A stretch of DNA of 64,000 nt from Bacillota bacterium (GTDB taxonomy: Bacteria > Bacillota > Clostridia > Christensenellales > Pumilibacteraceae): the NCBI GenBank assembly GCA_009780325.1, contig WRAF01000002.1, positions 53,733 through 117,732 on the forward strand. The letters run 5' to 3'. The translations under genes were made by a program, and so were the position numbers. Position 1 is the stretch's first letter, and every line of letters starts with the position of its first letter. Below are positions 17,405 through 27,157 of this stretch, piece after piece. Below the pieces are notes generated by a model. That model had not been told where the DNA came from and made no database searches. It saw only the letters and a list, made by a program, of their open reading frames with translations.

Positions 17405-19063
17405 TTATAAATACAAATCATTAGAAAAATTCCAGCAGATATTATAATTATTTAAAGCGTGAGGGAATAGTCTTATTCCGTCGCAAGAGAATAGGGTTTT
17501 GAAACGGTTTTTAAAAAAGCGATTTATAAACAGTTTATAATATTTTTTGATTTCAATCTTGCTCAATTTAGGAAATGCATTTATTGCCCCTTCAATGATT
17601 TGGGTTGAGGTTTCATTAAAGGCAATAAGGTGCAACAAAAAATATTCGTGCAAAGGATAAGGACCTAATATTTTTTGGGTATCTTGTCCTTTTTTTAGCT
17701 CAGGTGAAAAAGGGGTGTCCAAGATATCTTTTAGTGCTTGTATTAAAATTAAATTGGTGTTTTCACTAGTTTGTGCAGAGTTTTCTTCTAAATTTATTAA
17801 ATATTTTTCTACAAGCGTTTTAACTACAGATTTAACTAATGAACTAAGTGGGTTGTAGTGTGCTAAAGTATCGCCTCCATAAGTGCAAAAGCCAAGCGCT
17901 GATTCTATCATGTTTGATGTGCCTATAAAAAGTGCCTCGTGTTTATTGGATAAATCCAGCAGAATTTTTGCACGTTCTCTACTTTGTGTGTTTTCATATA
18001 CAATATCTTTCTTTTGGTGTGAGATATTTTTTAAGTGGCGAGATACACTTTTTGCGATAGAGATTTCGTGAAAGGTTACTTTAAGCTCTGTTGCTAGTGT
18101 GTATGCGTTGTTTTTGGTTCGGGTTGATGTTGGATTTGATGGCATGCTTACTGCAATGATATTTTGGCGGTCAAGATTATATTTGTCAAATGTATGGATA
18201 GTTAATAACAGAGCACATGCTGAATCTAATCCTCCGCTTAAACCTAAAATTGCTTTTTTATTGCCCGTTTCTTCCATTCTATAATAAATTCCCCTGGCAA
18301 TTATATCAAATGCCTCTTTGTAATTTTCTGGCATAAATGATAAAACTGAAGGTGAGTCTATGGGTGAGGGAAGTGTGGTTTCGCTGTTAGAGATGATAAA
18401 ATTATTGTTGTCTAGGGTAGATGCAGCTAAAATTTGTCCTTTTGATGCAATTATTTTGTCTCCGGCTCTAATAAAATCTTTTGTAGAATCTGATGGGTGA
18501 GAGCATGATAATGCTGTATAGCAGCCATCGTTTCTAAAACTTAATTTTCTGAGTGCGCTTTTTTTATTCTCAAATCCGTTTAAATAAGCTGGATAGCTAG
18601 CAGGGATAGCTATAATAGACATCTCATCAAAAAGACGAGGTATTTCCTCTAAAATATGTTGCCCTTCAATTAGTAATTTTTGTCCGTCCTCTAAAATAAA
18701 GTTATTAGTAATTTTATGTGGAAAATCTAGAATTGTTTGATTTTTGTGTTCATTTAATATAGCTACGCCTCTAACTTTTTTATTTTCAATAAAGGCGGCA
18801 AGATTGTGTTCATAATAATAAAAGCCTACAACAGCAGGGATAGATATATTTTGTGCTATTTTAGTTAATGCGCTTAAAGTATTTTTTGCTACAGCGGAAA
18901 ATATACGCATATCATAAATCTCTCCACTAATGGCATTAGAAGGTAAAACTGCTAAATTTGCATCGCAATTATTTATCTGCTCAATTATATGGGCAGTATT
19001 TTTTTTAATGTTTCCTATAAAAATATTGGGAGTAATGGCTGCTATTTTAAAATTTTTATTCAT
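17405..19063 (-). CDS. nadE: NAD synthetase with degenerate glutaminase domain
   Basis: ATP-dependent amidation of nicotinate adenine dinucleotide to NAD. 552 residues; related two-domain enzymes are about 640. The C-terminal synthetase domain is intact: LGLSGGLDSA (SGGLDS at 276-281), GTSNMIESALGFCTYGGD, and the late LKDILDTPFSPEL and LGPYPLHEYFLLH blocks. The N-terminal nitrilase-like domain (1 to about 230) has lost its triad: PSNAISG replaces PEL-type (Glu to Ser) and the Cys-Glu-Asp region reads DEMSIIAIPASYP with no Cys. Ammonia rather than glutamine is the likely nitrogen source. No Shine-Dalgarno; promoter boxes suggest a near-leaderless mRNA. Confidence 0.85.
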   Translation of the reverse strand: MNKNFKIAAITPNIFIGNIKKNTAHIIEQINNCDANLAVLPSNAISGEIYDMRIFSAVAKNTLSALTKIAQNISIPAVVGFYYYEHNLAAFIENKKVRGVAILNEHKNQTILDFPHKITNNFILEDGQKLLIEGQHILEEIPRLFDEMSIIAIPASYPAYLNGFENKKSALRKLSFRNDGCYTALSCSHPSDSTKDFIRAGDKIIASKGQILAASTLDNNNFIISNSETTLPSPIDSPSVLSFMPENYKEAFDIIARGIYYRMEETGNKKAILGLSGGLDSACALLLTIHTFDKYNLDRQNIIAVSMPSNPTSTRTKNNAYTLATELKVTFHEISIAKSVSRHLKNISHQKKDIVYENTQSRERAKILLDLSNKHEALFIGTSNMIESALGFCTYGGDTLAHYNPLSSLVKSVVKTLVEKYLINLEENSAQTSENTNLILIQALKDILDTPFSPELKKGQDTQKILGPYPLHEYFLLHLIAFNETSTQIIEGAINAFPKLSKIEIKKYYKLFINRFFKNRFKTLFSCDGIRLFPHALNNYNICWNFSNDLYL

Positions 19064-19072
19064 ATTAAAAAA

Positions 19073-19101
19073 ATTTTAACATTTTTTATTTTTTATTGCA
19101 A
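19073..19101 (-). promoter_or_regulatory. nadE promoter (near-leaderless layout)
   Basis: On the minus strand TTGCAA (19101-19096), 17-bp spacer, TAAAAT (19078-19073), 9 nt before the ATG. No Shine-Dalgarno. Confidence 0.5.
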
Positions 19102-19149
19102 CTAATTTTTTATCTAATTTTTTGATAAATTATTCAAAAAAACTAATGT

Positions 19150-19163
19150 CAAACTAATGTTTG
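19150..19163. repeat. dispersed dyad CAAACTAATGTTTG
   Basis: CAAAC-TAAT-GTTTG lies between the divergent nadE and phosphohexomutase genes, about 70 bp upstream of the latter's -35 box. It is a variant-centre copy of the recurring dyad. Confidence 0.7.
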
Positions 19164-19232
19164 CACATAGTTTTGACTAATTTATAGGGATTTTTTATAA
19201 ATTTTTTATAAAATTTTGTGGGTCAAAATCTC

Positions 19233-19261
19233 TTGCGTTAATTTTTTTTAAAGGTTATAAT
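19233..19261 (+). promoter_or_regulatory. phosphohexomutase promoter (leaderless layout)
   Basis: TTGCGT (19233-19238), 17-bp spacer, TATAAT (19256-19261). The ATG at 19268 follows after 6 nt without a Shine-Dalgarno. Confidence 0.65.
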
Positions 19262-19267
19262 TAACAG

Positions 19268-20731
19268 ATGAATATTAAAGATTTAAAAAGTGGTACGGAT
19301 ATTAGAGGAATTGCTATTGGTGAATGTGCTAATTTAACAATTGATGCTGCAAAAAGATTGGCTGCAGCTTTTACTGTTTTTGTACTAAATAAGAAAGACA
19401 ACAACAAATCTTTAAGGATTTCTATAGGGCATGATTCTAGACTTAGTGCGGACAATATAAGTGAGGCTGCAATAGAGGGGTTGATGTTAAATAGCGATGA
19501 AGTATATTTTTGTGGTTTATCATCTACTCCTGCAATGTTTATGACTACCGTGTTAAATGGATGTGATGGTGCAATAATGCTTACTGCTTCTCATCATCCT
19601 AAAAATAGGAATGGCTTTAAATTTTTCACAAAAGACGGCGGCATTTCAAAAGCTGACTTGGATCAAATTGTAGAAATTGCAGAAAAACTAGTGTTTGCAC
19701 GGGATTTTATTGTGTCAAAGTCTTGTATGGTTGTCAAAAAAGATTTTTTAGAAGACTATTGCGCTTTTATGAGAGATTATTTTATTGGTGAGTTGAGACA
19801 TAATGAACCACTTAAAGGATATAAAATTGCAGTAGATGCAGGAAACGGGGCAGCGGGTTTTTATGCGACTAGGATATTAGGGCCGCTTGGTGCAGACATA
19901 TCCTCTAGCCAGTTTTTAAAGCCTGATGGAAATTTTCCTAATCATGTGCCTAATCCTGAGGACAAAGATGCTATTGAAAGCATTTCTAAACGAGTAGTAG
20001 ACACAAAAAGTGATTTAGGTATCATATTTGATACGGACGGTGATAGAAGTGCTATTGTATTAAAAAATGGTAAGGAAATTAATAGAAATCGTTTGATTGC
20101 TTTAGCTGCAGCCATTATAATTGAAGAAAATAAAGAAAAACAAGCACCAATCATAGTGACTGATAGTATTACTAGTGAAGGATTGAAAGATTTTATAAGT
20201 AAATTGGGTGGAATACATATCAGATATAAGAGGGGGTATCAAAATGTGATTGGATATGCTAAAAAGCTGCATTCAGAAGGCAATAATGCTCCTTTAGCAA
20301 TTGAGACTAGTGGTCATGCTGCTTTAAAAGAAAATTTCTATTTAGATGATGGGGCTTATTTGGCGGCTAAATTATTGATTAAAGCGATTAAACTAAAAAG
20401 AGAAGGAAAAGATTTAGATTATCTTATAAAAGATTTAAAAGAGCCTAAAGAGGAAAAAATATTTAGATTGGATTTGGTTGGGCAAGATTGGAAAAAAACG
20501 GGAGATAATGTTTTAAAGGCTTTAGAAAAGCTTGGGCATAAGTATAAAGTGGCAGAGGATAGCTTTGAAGGTATAAGAATTTATTTAGAAGGAGGTTTTT
20601 TGCAAGCAAGGATGTCAGTTCATGATCCTGTGCTAGCAATTAACATTGAGTCGGATAATGAGGGTGGAGCTGAGAAAATTGAGAAAATTTTATTTCAAGT
20701 ACTGCATGGCATTGAGGGATTAATAATTTAA
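19268..20731 (+). CDS. phosphoglucomutase/phosphomannomutase family enzyme
   Basis: Alpha-D-phosphohexomutase that interconverts hexose 1- and 6-phosphates through a phosphoserine. 487 residues in four domains: GTDIRG near the N-terminus, the active-site serine loop TASHHPKNRNGFKFF, the metal loop DTDGDRSAIV, the sugar-binding ETSGHAALKENFYLDDGAYLA, and a C-terminal phosphate-binding domain (FEGIRIYLEGGF, near SVHDP). Hexose specificity cannot be read. It precedes transketolase by 63 nt, a gap holding a CAAACTAGTGTTTG dyad. Confidence 0.88.
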   Translation: MNIKDLKSGTDIRGIAIGECANLTIDAAKRLAAAFTVFVLNKKDNNKSLRISIGHDSRLSADNISEAAIEGLMLNSDEVYFCGLSSTPAMFMTTVLNGCDGAIMLTASHHPKNRNGFKFFTKDGGISKADLDQIVEIAEKLVFARDFIVSKSCMVVKKDFLEDYCAFMRDYFIGELRHNEPLKGYKIAVDAGNGAAGFYATRILGPLGADISSSQFLKPDGNFPNHVPNPEDKDAIESISKRVVDTKSDLGIIFDTDGDRSAIVLKNGKEINRNRLIALAAAIIIEENKEKQAPIIVTDSITSEGLKDFISKLGGIHIRYKRGYQNVIGYAKKLHSEGNNAPLAIETSGHAALKENFYLDDGAYLAAKLLIKAIKLKREGKDLDYLIKDLKEPKEEKIFRLDLVGQDWKKTGDNVLKALEKLGHKYKVAEDSFEGIRIYLEGGFLQARMSVHDPVLAINIESDNEGGAEKIEKILFQVLHGIEGLII

Positions 20732-20747
20732 TAGTTAAAACCATGTG

Positions 20748-20761
20748 CAAACTAGTGTTTG
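20748..20761 (+). repeat. dispersed dyad CAAACTAGTGTTTG (upstream of tkt)
   Basis: Exact 14-mer in the short gap between the phosphohexomutase stop (20731) and the tkt Shine-Dalgarno. Confidence 0.8.
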
Positions 20762-20794
20762 TATACAATAAAATTCATTTTTAGGAGAGAAAAA

Positions 20795-22801
20795 ATGAGA
20801 AACGACTTAGATAATCAATGCGTAAACGCAATCAGGGCATTATCGATAGACGCAATTCAAAAAGCAAAGTCAGGACATCCTGGTTTGCCTTTGGGTGCGG
20901 CAGCAATGGGTTATGAATTATTTTCTAACCATTTAAAATTCAATCCGAAAAATCCTGATTTTTTCAATAGAGACCGCTTTGTTTTATCTGCAGGACATGG
21001 TACAATGTTGCTTTATAGCCTGCTTCATCTTTTTGGATATAACATTTCAATAGAAGACATTGAAAATTTTAGACAACTTGGATATAAAACTCCAGGACAT
21101 CCTGAAACACACATTACACCTGGTGTAGATTGTTCAACAGGTCCGTTAGGGCAGGGCATTGCAAATGCGGTGGGATTTGCAATGGCAGAAACAATGCTGG
21201 CAGAAAAATTTAATAGAGATAAATTCAATTTAATTGATCACTATACATATGCACTATGTGGTGAAGGGTGTTTGATGGAGGGAATCGCAAATGAGGCAGC
21301 GTCGTTGGCGGGCACGCTTGCACTAGGCAAATTAATTGTTTTATATGATTGCAATAAAATCACAATTGAAGGTCATTCTGATATTGCGTTTTCAGAAAAT
21401 ATTGCGACACGGCATATTGCTCAAGGCTGGCAAGTATTAGCGGTAAAAGACGGTAATAATCTAGATGAAATCTCAAAAGTGATAACGGACGCAAAAAATG
21501 AAAAAAATAAGCCGTCTTTAATCATAGTCAACACTAAAATCGGTTATGGCTCTCCAAAAGAGGGTACATCGTCGGCTCATGGGGCACCATTGGGTGAAAA
21601 TGGTATTAAGCAAACTAGAGAAAAAATCGGTTGGAATCATCCGCCATTTTATATTCCTGATGAAATTTATGCGCATTGTGATATGGTTGCAGAAAAAGGT
21701 GAGATTTTAGAAAAAGAATGGAATACTCTTTTAAATAAATACGAGGCTGCACATCCAGACCTATATAAACAATTTAAAGATTCATTGGCAGCTATTCCTG
21801 CGTTATCAAGGATTGATTTTGAAAGGATTTATTCGGAAGTTAGTGCCTCTACAATGGCAACAAGAAAAGCAAGCAGTATTGTCTTAAATAATTTATCTGA
21901 ATATATGCCAGAGTTTTTGGGGGGAAGTGCGGATTTAGGTCCCAGTAATTTATCAATTTTAGACAATAAGGGCAGTTATTCTAAAGATAATCGGGGCGGA
22001 AGAAATATTCATTTTGGTGTGCGAGAGCATGCAATGGGTGCAATTTGCAATGGATTGGCTTTGCATGGCGGAATCAGACCGTATTGTGCTACTTTCTTTT
22101 CATTTAGCGATTATATGAAAAATGCTGTGCGTATGAGTGCGATTATGGATATCCCTGTTGTGTATGTGTTTACGCATGATAGTATTGGGGTTGGTGAAGA
22201 TGGACCCACTCATCAGCCGATAGAACATTTAACAGGTCTTAGGGCTATGCCGAATTTAAAGGTTTTTAGACCAGCAGACGCATGTGAGACTGTGGCGGCT
22301 TATAAATCTGCATTTTCTGAAACAAAACCTGCTGCAATAATTGCTTCAAGACAAGATTTGATAGGTTTAGATAAGTCGGATTTGGATGAAGATTATATTG
22401 GGACTAGTGTAGACGAGGCGCTTAAAGGCGGGTATGTAGTGTATGATGCTAAAAAAGCAAAGGCGATTATATTGGCAAGCGGGTCTGAGGTTGCTTTAGC
22501 AATTGATGCGGCTAGGAAATTAAGCGAGGAGAGGATTCCTGTTAGGGTTGTATCAATGCCATGTATGTCAGAGTTTGATAGGCAAAGCGATGAATATAAA
22601 GAAGAGGTGTTGCCTGATAGGATTAGAGCAAGAGTGGCTGTTGAGGCTGGTTCTAGTTTATCATGGGGGAAATATATTGGATTAGATGGGGATTATGTTT
22701 GTATTGATAGATTTGGAGAAAGCGCAAAGCCTGAAATTCTATTTGAAAAATATGGGTTGACTAAAGATAATATTATAGATAAGATTAAAAAATTGATGTA
22801 A
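20795..22801 (+). CDS. tkt: transketolase
   Basis: ThDP enzyme of the non-oxidative pentose phosphate pathway, transferring two-carbon units. The start is ATG 20795 (668 aa) with AGGAGAG just upstream; earlier in-frame codons are unsupported. Motifs: KSGHPGLPLGAA, the ThDP loop GEGCLMEG..N, the GYGSPKEGTSSAHGAPLG loop, the pyrimidine domain GVREHAMGAICNG, and THDSIGVGEDGPTHQPIEHL. Full length and apparently intact. Transketolase also supplies erythrose-4-phosphate for the nearby aro pathway, though the two operons are separate. Confidence 0.95.
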   Translation: MRNDLDNQCVNAIRALSIDAIQKAKSGHPGLPLGAAAMGYELFSNHLKFNPKNPDFFNRDRFVLSAGHGTMLLYSLLHLFGYNISIEDIENFRQLGYKTPGHPETHITPGVDCSTGPLGQGIANAVGFAMAETMLAEKFNRDKFNLIDHYTYALCGEGCLMEGIANEAASLAGTLALGKLIVLYDCNKITIEGHSDIAFSENIATRHIAQGWQVLAVKDGNNLDEISKVITDAKNEKNKPSLIIVNTKIGYGSPKEGTSSAHGAPLGENGIKQTREKIGWNHPPFYIPDEIYAHCDMVAEKGEILEKEWNTLLNKYEAAHPDLYKQFKDSLAAIPALSRIDFERIYSEVSASTMATRKASSIVLNNLSEYMPEFLGGSADLGPSNLSILDNKGSYSKDNRGGRNIHFGVREHAMGAICNGLALHGGIRPYCATFFSFSDYMKNAVRMSAIMDIPVVYVFTHDSIGVGEDGPTHQPIEHLTGLRAMPNLKVFRPADACETVAAYKSAFSETKPAAIIASRQDLIGLDKSDLDEDYIGTSVDEALKGGYVVYDAKKAKAIILASGSEVALAIDAARKLSEERIPVRVVSMPCMSEFDRQSDEYKEEVLPDRIRARVAVEAGSSLSWGKYIGLDGDYVCIDRFGESAKPEILFEKYGLTKDNIIDKIKKLM

Positions 22802-22873
22802 TCATATGATTGATGTATATATAAAGATTATCGTGAAAGAGTTGCAGGATAGTTTTAACAGATAATTTAAATA

Positions 22874-23596
22874 ATGAATAAAATCAAACTAGAAAACATT
22901 AAATTAAGCTATTTTAAGACTCCTGCTTTGACTATTGATAAGCTGGAGTTTTTTAAAGTGGGAGTTATTGGGGCAAGCGGGGCTGGAAAGACTAATTTAA
23001 TTAAAATATTAAGTGGTCTAGAAGAAATTGATAGCGGCAATATTTTTATAGGAGATAAAGAAATAGGGGCGATTAAGTCCAAGAATAGAGAAATTTCTTT
23101 ATTATCATCAAGCACTCCTTTATTTATTAATAAGTCTGTGTATTTTAATTTAAGCTATCCTTTAAGGAAGAGAGGTATTAAAAAAAGTGAAGTTGAAAAA
23201 AAGATTATAGAAATTTCTAGCGAGTTTGAACTAACTGAGCTTGATAGAAAGGTTAAAGATTTATTTGAGAAAGAAAAGATTAGGGTTATGATAGCAAGGG
23301 CATTTGTTAAAGACATAAAATTACTTCTTGTAGATGAGCCTATTACATTTATTGATGATGTAGATTATTTTTATGAAATTTTAAGTAAAATGTGTGACAA
23401 TCATATGTTTAGCGCAGTATTTTGCACCTATGATTATGATGCTATTAAAGACTTGGTTGACAAAATTATTATATTGAATCAAGGAAAAATTATTTTTGAA
23501 GGATCAGATGATAGCTTAAAAAACTGTACTGATGAATATATTAGGGCTCTTTGTTTTTTAAGTAAGGAGGAAATCTATGAGTATATTAGAGATTAA
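22874..23596 (+). CDS. ABC ATPase with degenerate signature motif
   Basis: 240 residues resembling MalK/UgpC-type importer ATPases. Walker A is GASGAGKTNL, Walker B LLLVDEP, and a Q-loop region reads SSSTPLFINKSVYFNLS. The ABC signature (LSGGQxQR) is absent: the equivalent segment reads LFEKEKIRVMIARAF. No permease or binding protein is adjacent. A GATAAT lies 7 nt before the ATG and there is no Shine-Dalgarno, so this gene may also be leaderless. Its 3' end overlaps an ABC-F gene by 20 nt. It may be a non-transport ATPase, a regulatory subunit or a decaying importer component. Confidence 0.7.
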   Translation: MNKIKLENIKLSYFKTPALTIDKLEFFKVGVIGASGAGKTNLIKILSGLEEIDSGNIFIGDKEIGAIKSKNREISLLSSSTPLFINKSVYFNLSYPLRKRGIKKSEVEKKIIEISSEFELTELDRKVKDLFEKEKIRVMIARAFVKDIKLLLVDEPITFIDDVDYFYEILSKMCDNHMFSAVFCTYDYDAIKDLVDKIIILNQGKIIFEGSDDSLKNCTDEYIRALCFLSKEEIYEYIRD

Positions 23597-25121
23597 AAAT
23601 TTATCACATTTATTTGATCACAAGCCGCTTTTTGAAGATGCATCATTGTCAATTAATAATGGCGAGCATGTTGGAGTTGTGGGCTTAAATGGTGCGGGCA
23701 AATCTACTTTTGTTAATATTCTAGCAGGCAAATTGATTCAAGACAGCGGTGAGGTCAAGTGGAATAATAATATAAGAAAGGGTTATTTAGACCAGCATGC
23801 ACAAATAGAAAAAGATCAAACCATTATGGAATATTTGCAAGGATCTTTTGCGCATCTTTTTGAAAAAAATGTGCAAATGGAAAAAATGTATGCGGCTATG
23901 GAAATTGCAATAGGTAATGAGTTAGAAAAATTAATCACAAAATCTAGTACTATTTTAGAATATTTAACAAATGAAGGTTTTTATGATATAGAGCCTAGTA
24001 TAAAAAAAGTAGCAAATGGTTTAGGAGTTGGTAGTTTAGGTTATGAAAAAATGATGTCTAATTTAAGCGGCGGACAGCGTGCAAAGGTTATGCTTGCTAA
24101 GCTTTTATTAGAAAATCCTGATATGATGTTGCTTGATGAGCCTACTAATTTTCTAGATATAGAGCATGTTGATTGGCTTGTTGATTTTTTAGCTGGCTAT
24201 CAAGGGACTTTTTTAGTAATTTCTCATGATACAGCATTTTTAGATAAAGTATGCAAGGTTATTATTAGTATAGAAAATGGGCAAATCAAAAAATATTTTG
24301 GGAATTATTCTGAGTATAAAGAGCAAGCGGATCAAAATGCCAAGCAATATGAGCATAGCTATCATAGACAACAAGAGCAAATAGAAAAAATGAAAGATTA
24401 TATTGCTAGGAATTCAGCAAGAGCTGCTACGGCAGGCATGGCAAACTCACGCAAAAAAATGCTTGACAAAATAGATATTTTAAGAAAACCAACTACAATT
24501 TATGATGCTAAGTTTAGTTTTCCTTATTTGGCGCTACACACTAAAGAATTACTTAATTTAAAAAATCTTCAAATAGGGTATGATGGAGTTTCACTTTTGC
24601 CTCCAATCAATTTAATATTGAATTCCGCCTCAAAAATTTGGATTAGGGGTACAAACGGAATAGGAAAAACTACGCTAATTAAAACTTTAATAGGTGATTT
24701 GCCGCTAATTAACGGTGAAATTTTTTGGCATAAGGCGGCTATAAAAGGATATTTAGAACAAGACATAGATTTTGGGAAAATGCATAATATGCATGCAGCG
24801 GCTTATATGTCGGATAGATTTCCTAAAATTAATTCAAAAGATTTAAGAAGTATTCTGGCAAATGTTGGGATTAAAAATGATTTAGCAACAAAGCCTGTGT
24901 CAGATTTATCGGGTGGAGAGCAAGTCAGGGTGCGATTATGTGCGCTTATGCAAAAGAATTCTAATGTGTTATTATTGGATGAACCTACAAATCATTTGGA
25001 TACTAGGGCAAAAGATGCATTAATGAGTGCGCTTATTGACTATCCAGGCAGTATTATTTTAGTCAGCCATGAAAAAGATTTTGCTGAAAAAATTTGCAAT
25101 GAGGTTTTTGATGCAAGATAA
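23577..25121 (+). CDS. ABC-F family ATPase
   Basis: 514 residues with AAGGAGG before the ATG. Two complete ABC domains: the first with GLNGAGKST, LSGGQRAKVMLAKLL and DEPTNFLD, the second with GTNGIGKTT, LSGGEQVRVRLCALM and DEPTNHLD. They are joined by a charged linker (about 240-330) and there are no membrane segments. This is the ABC-F architecture of ribosome-associated factors (EttA/YbiT/YdiF group) that rescue or tune translation. An antibiotic-resistance role is possible but not indicated. It overlaps its neighbours on both sides. Confidence 0.88.
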   Translation: MSILEIKNLSHLFDHKPLFEDASLSINNGEHVGVVGLNGAGKSTFVNILAGKLIQDSGEVKWNNNIRKGYLDQHAQIEKDQTIMEYLQGSFAHLFEKNVQMEKMYAAMEIAIGNELEKLITKSSTILEYLTNEGFYDIEPSIKKVANGLGVGSLGYEKMMSNLSGGQRAKVMLAKLLLENPDMMLLDEPTNFLDIEHVDWLVDFLAGYQGTFLVISHDTAFLDKVCKVIISIENGQIKKYFGNYSEYKEQADQNAKQYEHSYHRQQEQIEKMKDYIARNSARAATAGMANSRKKMLDKIDILRKPTTIYDAKFSFPYLALHTKELLNLKNLQIGYDGVSLLPPINLILNSASKIWIRGTNGIGKTTLIKTLIGDLPLINGEIFWHKAAIKGYLEQDIDFGKMHNMHAAAYMSDRFPKINSKDLRSILANVGIKNDLATKPVSDLSGGEQVRVRLCALMQKNSNVLLLDEPTNHLDTRAKDALMSALIDYPGSIILVSHEKDFAEKICNEVFDAR

Positions 25122-27135
25122 TTTATTGAAAAAAAGAGATATAGAATTATTGGCTCCGGCAGGCAATTTTGATGCATTAAAAGCTGCAATTTCAAGCGGT
25201 GCAAATGCTGTATATTGTGGATTAAATAAATTTAGCGCACGGGCAAAAGCTGATAATTTTTCTATAAATAATATAGAGCAAACACTAGAATACACACATT
25301 TATTTAATGTAAAAGTCTATGTTGCGATGAATACTTTGTTGTATCAAAATGAATTAGGACAAGCACTTGATTTGGCGAAACAATTACATAAATTTAAAGT
25401 TGATGCTTTGATTGTTCAAGACTTGGGTTTTGCATGTGTTTTAAAAAAAGAAATACCATCGTTAGTTTTGCATGCTAGCACACAAATGGGTATTCATAAT
25501 CTTGAGGGGGTGCTAGCGGCAAAAAAACTAGGGATAGAACGAGTTGTTTTATCAAGAGAGACTACGATAGAGGATATTAAAAAGATTAAAGATAATTGTG
25601 ATATTGAATTAGAATATTTTTGTCATGGGGCGCTATGTGTCGGGTTTAGCGGAAATTGTTATTTGTGTAGCTTATTGATGCGTCAAAGCGGGAACAGGGG
25701 CAGATGTTTGCAGCTTTGCAGAAAAAAGTACGAATTAAGAGGCAAAAAAGGATATTGGCTGTCTGCAAAAGATTTAATGATGGCAAATAAACTTAAAGAG
25801 TTGGCAGATGCGGGTATAGATAGTTTTAAAATTGAAGGAAGAATGAGACGAACTAAGTATACAGAGGTGGCTACAGGAGTTTATCGCAAAATTATTGATA
25901 ATGGATTTATATTTAATAAGGAAGATAGATTGGAGTTAGATTCTGTTTATTTAAGGGATGGCGGAACTGAAGGATTTTTGTTTAATGCCAATGCTAAAAC
26001 AATTTGTGATTTGGATAGGGGACATGTTGGTGTTTCTAATATTGATGAGAGTACTAGTTTTGACCCGAAGTTAAAAGTTGATGCTGAGTGCATTTTAAGG
26101 GTGGGAGAGAAAGTTAAGTTAGTGTTAGAGTATGGTGATGTTAGGGTAGAAGTTTTTGGTGATGAGGTTAAAGCATCTATATCATCTCCGCTTAATGAAG
26201 ATAAGATAAGAAAAAATATTTTGAAGATGGGCATGACTGAGTTTATAGTTGACAATATGGATATTAAGATGGATAATGATGCATTTATGGCGGTATCAAT
26301 GATAAATGATTTAAGAAGAAGGGGAATAAATGTTTTAAAAGAAAAAATACTTAAAAATTATAATGTAAAAACTTCAAAAAGAGAAAATATTTTGTTTGAT
26401 ATTAAATCTGATATAAAAAGTGCATTGAGACATTATAAAAAAGTGGCGATGGTAGACACTTTAGAGAAGTTTAAATTAATTAAAGATGGAGTGGATTGTT
26501 TAATTTTCTCGCCATTTAAATATGATAAACATGATATTGAAAGCCTTGTTGATGCTTTAGAAATTCCCGTATATTTAAATTTGCCTATTATTGCTAGACA
26601 TAGCGATATAAAGCTATTAAACCAGATTCTATTAAGCGATAAAATTAAAAATGTGGTGGCAAACAATTTATATGCACTTGAATTGGCAAAAGATAAAAAT
26701 GTTATGTTGGGGCTGGGATTAAATTTAATTAATAACACATTTAAAAATTATAATAGAATATTATCATTAGAATCTAAAGGAGAATTTTTAAATAGTGATA
26801 TTGTTTATGCTTTTGGTATACCTCAGCTTATGATATTTTGTCACTGCTTTTCAAAAAATTGCCATACATGCAATGCTAACAATGCCTTGCTAAAGGACGA
26901 AATTGGCGCTAGTTTTATGATAAAAAAAACAAAGCTGGTTAATTGTTATCATTCTTTATTTAATAATATTCCTGTTAATGCAACAGCTGCTTTAGAGTCA
27001 AGAAATGCTTTATGCGGCAAGCTCTTTGACTTTACTGCTATAAAAATTTCAGATTTAAAAAACTTTGATTATAATAATTTCAATAATATTTTCCCTAAAT
27101 TTACAAAAGGACACTTATATAGGGGAGTAGAGTAG
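25111..27135 (+). CDS. U32-family peptidase / RNA hydroxylation factor
   Basis: 674 residues from ATG 25111, with GAGG upstream; the start overlaps the ABC-F stop by 11 nt. The U32 signature is clear: an N-terminal ELLAPAGNFDALKAAISSGANAVYCG, and a Cys-rich block YFCHGALCVGFSGNCYLCS followed by NRGRCLQLCR. A C-terminal cluster CHCFSKNCHTCN suggests further metal or Fe-S ligands. Known relatives are RlhA and TrhP/YrrN-O, which hydroxylate 23S rRNA C2501 or tRNA U34 using prephenate-derived chemistry, and collagenase-like proteins. The size best fits the RlhA-like group. trmL follows 22 nt later, consistent with RNA modification. Confidence 0.82.
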   Translation: MQDNLLKKRDIELLAPAGNFDALKAAISSGANAVYCGLNKFSARAKADNFSINNIEQTLEYTHLFNVKVYVAMNTLLYQNELGQALDLAKQLHKFKVDALIVQDLGFACVLKKEIPSLVLHASTQMGIHNLEGVLAAKKLGIERVVLSRETTIEDIKKIKDNCDIELEYFCHGALCVGFSGNCYLCSLLMRQSGNRGRCLQLCRKKYELRGKKGYWLSAKDLMMANKLKELADAGIDSFKIEGRMRRTKYTEVATGVYRKIIDNGFIFNKEDRLELDSVYLRDGGTEGFLFNANAKTICDLDRGHVGVSNIDESTSFDPKLKVDAECILRVGEKVKLVLEYGDVRVEVFGDEVKASISSPLNEDKIRKNILKMGMTEFIVDNMDIKMDNDAFMAVSMINDLRRRGINVLKEKILKNYNVKTSKRENILFDIKSDIKSALRHYKKVAMVDTLEKFKLIKDGVDCLIFSPFKYDKHDIESLVDALEIPVYLNLPIIARHSDIKLLNQILLSDKIKNVVANNLYALELAKDKNVMLGLGLNLINNTFKNYNRILSLESKGEFLNSDIVYAFGIPQLMIFCHCFSKNCHTCNANNALLKDEIGASFMIKKTKLVNCYHSLFNNIPVNATAALESRNALCGKLFDFTAIKISDLKNFDYNNFNNIFPKFTKGHLYRGVE

Positions 27136-27157
27136 TTAGAAAAAAGGAGTAAAACAT

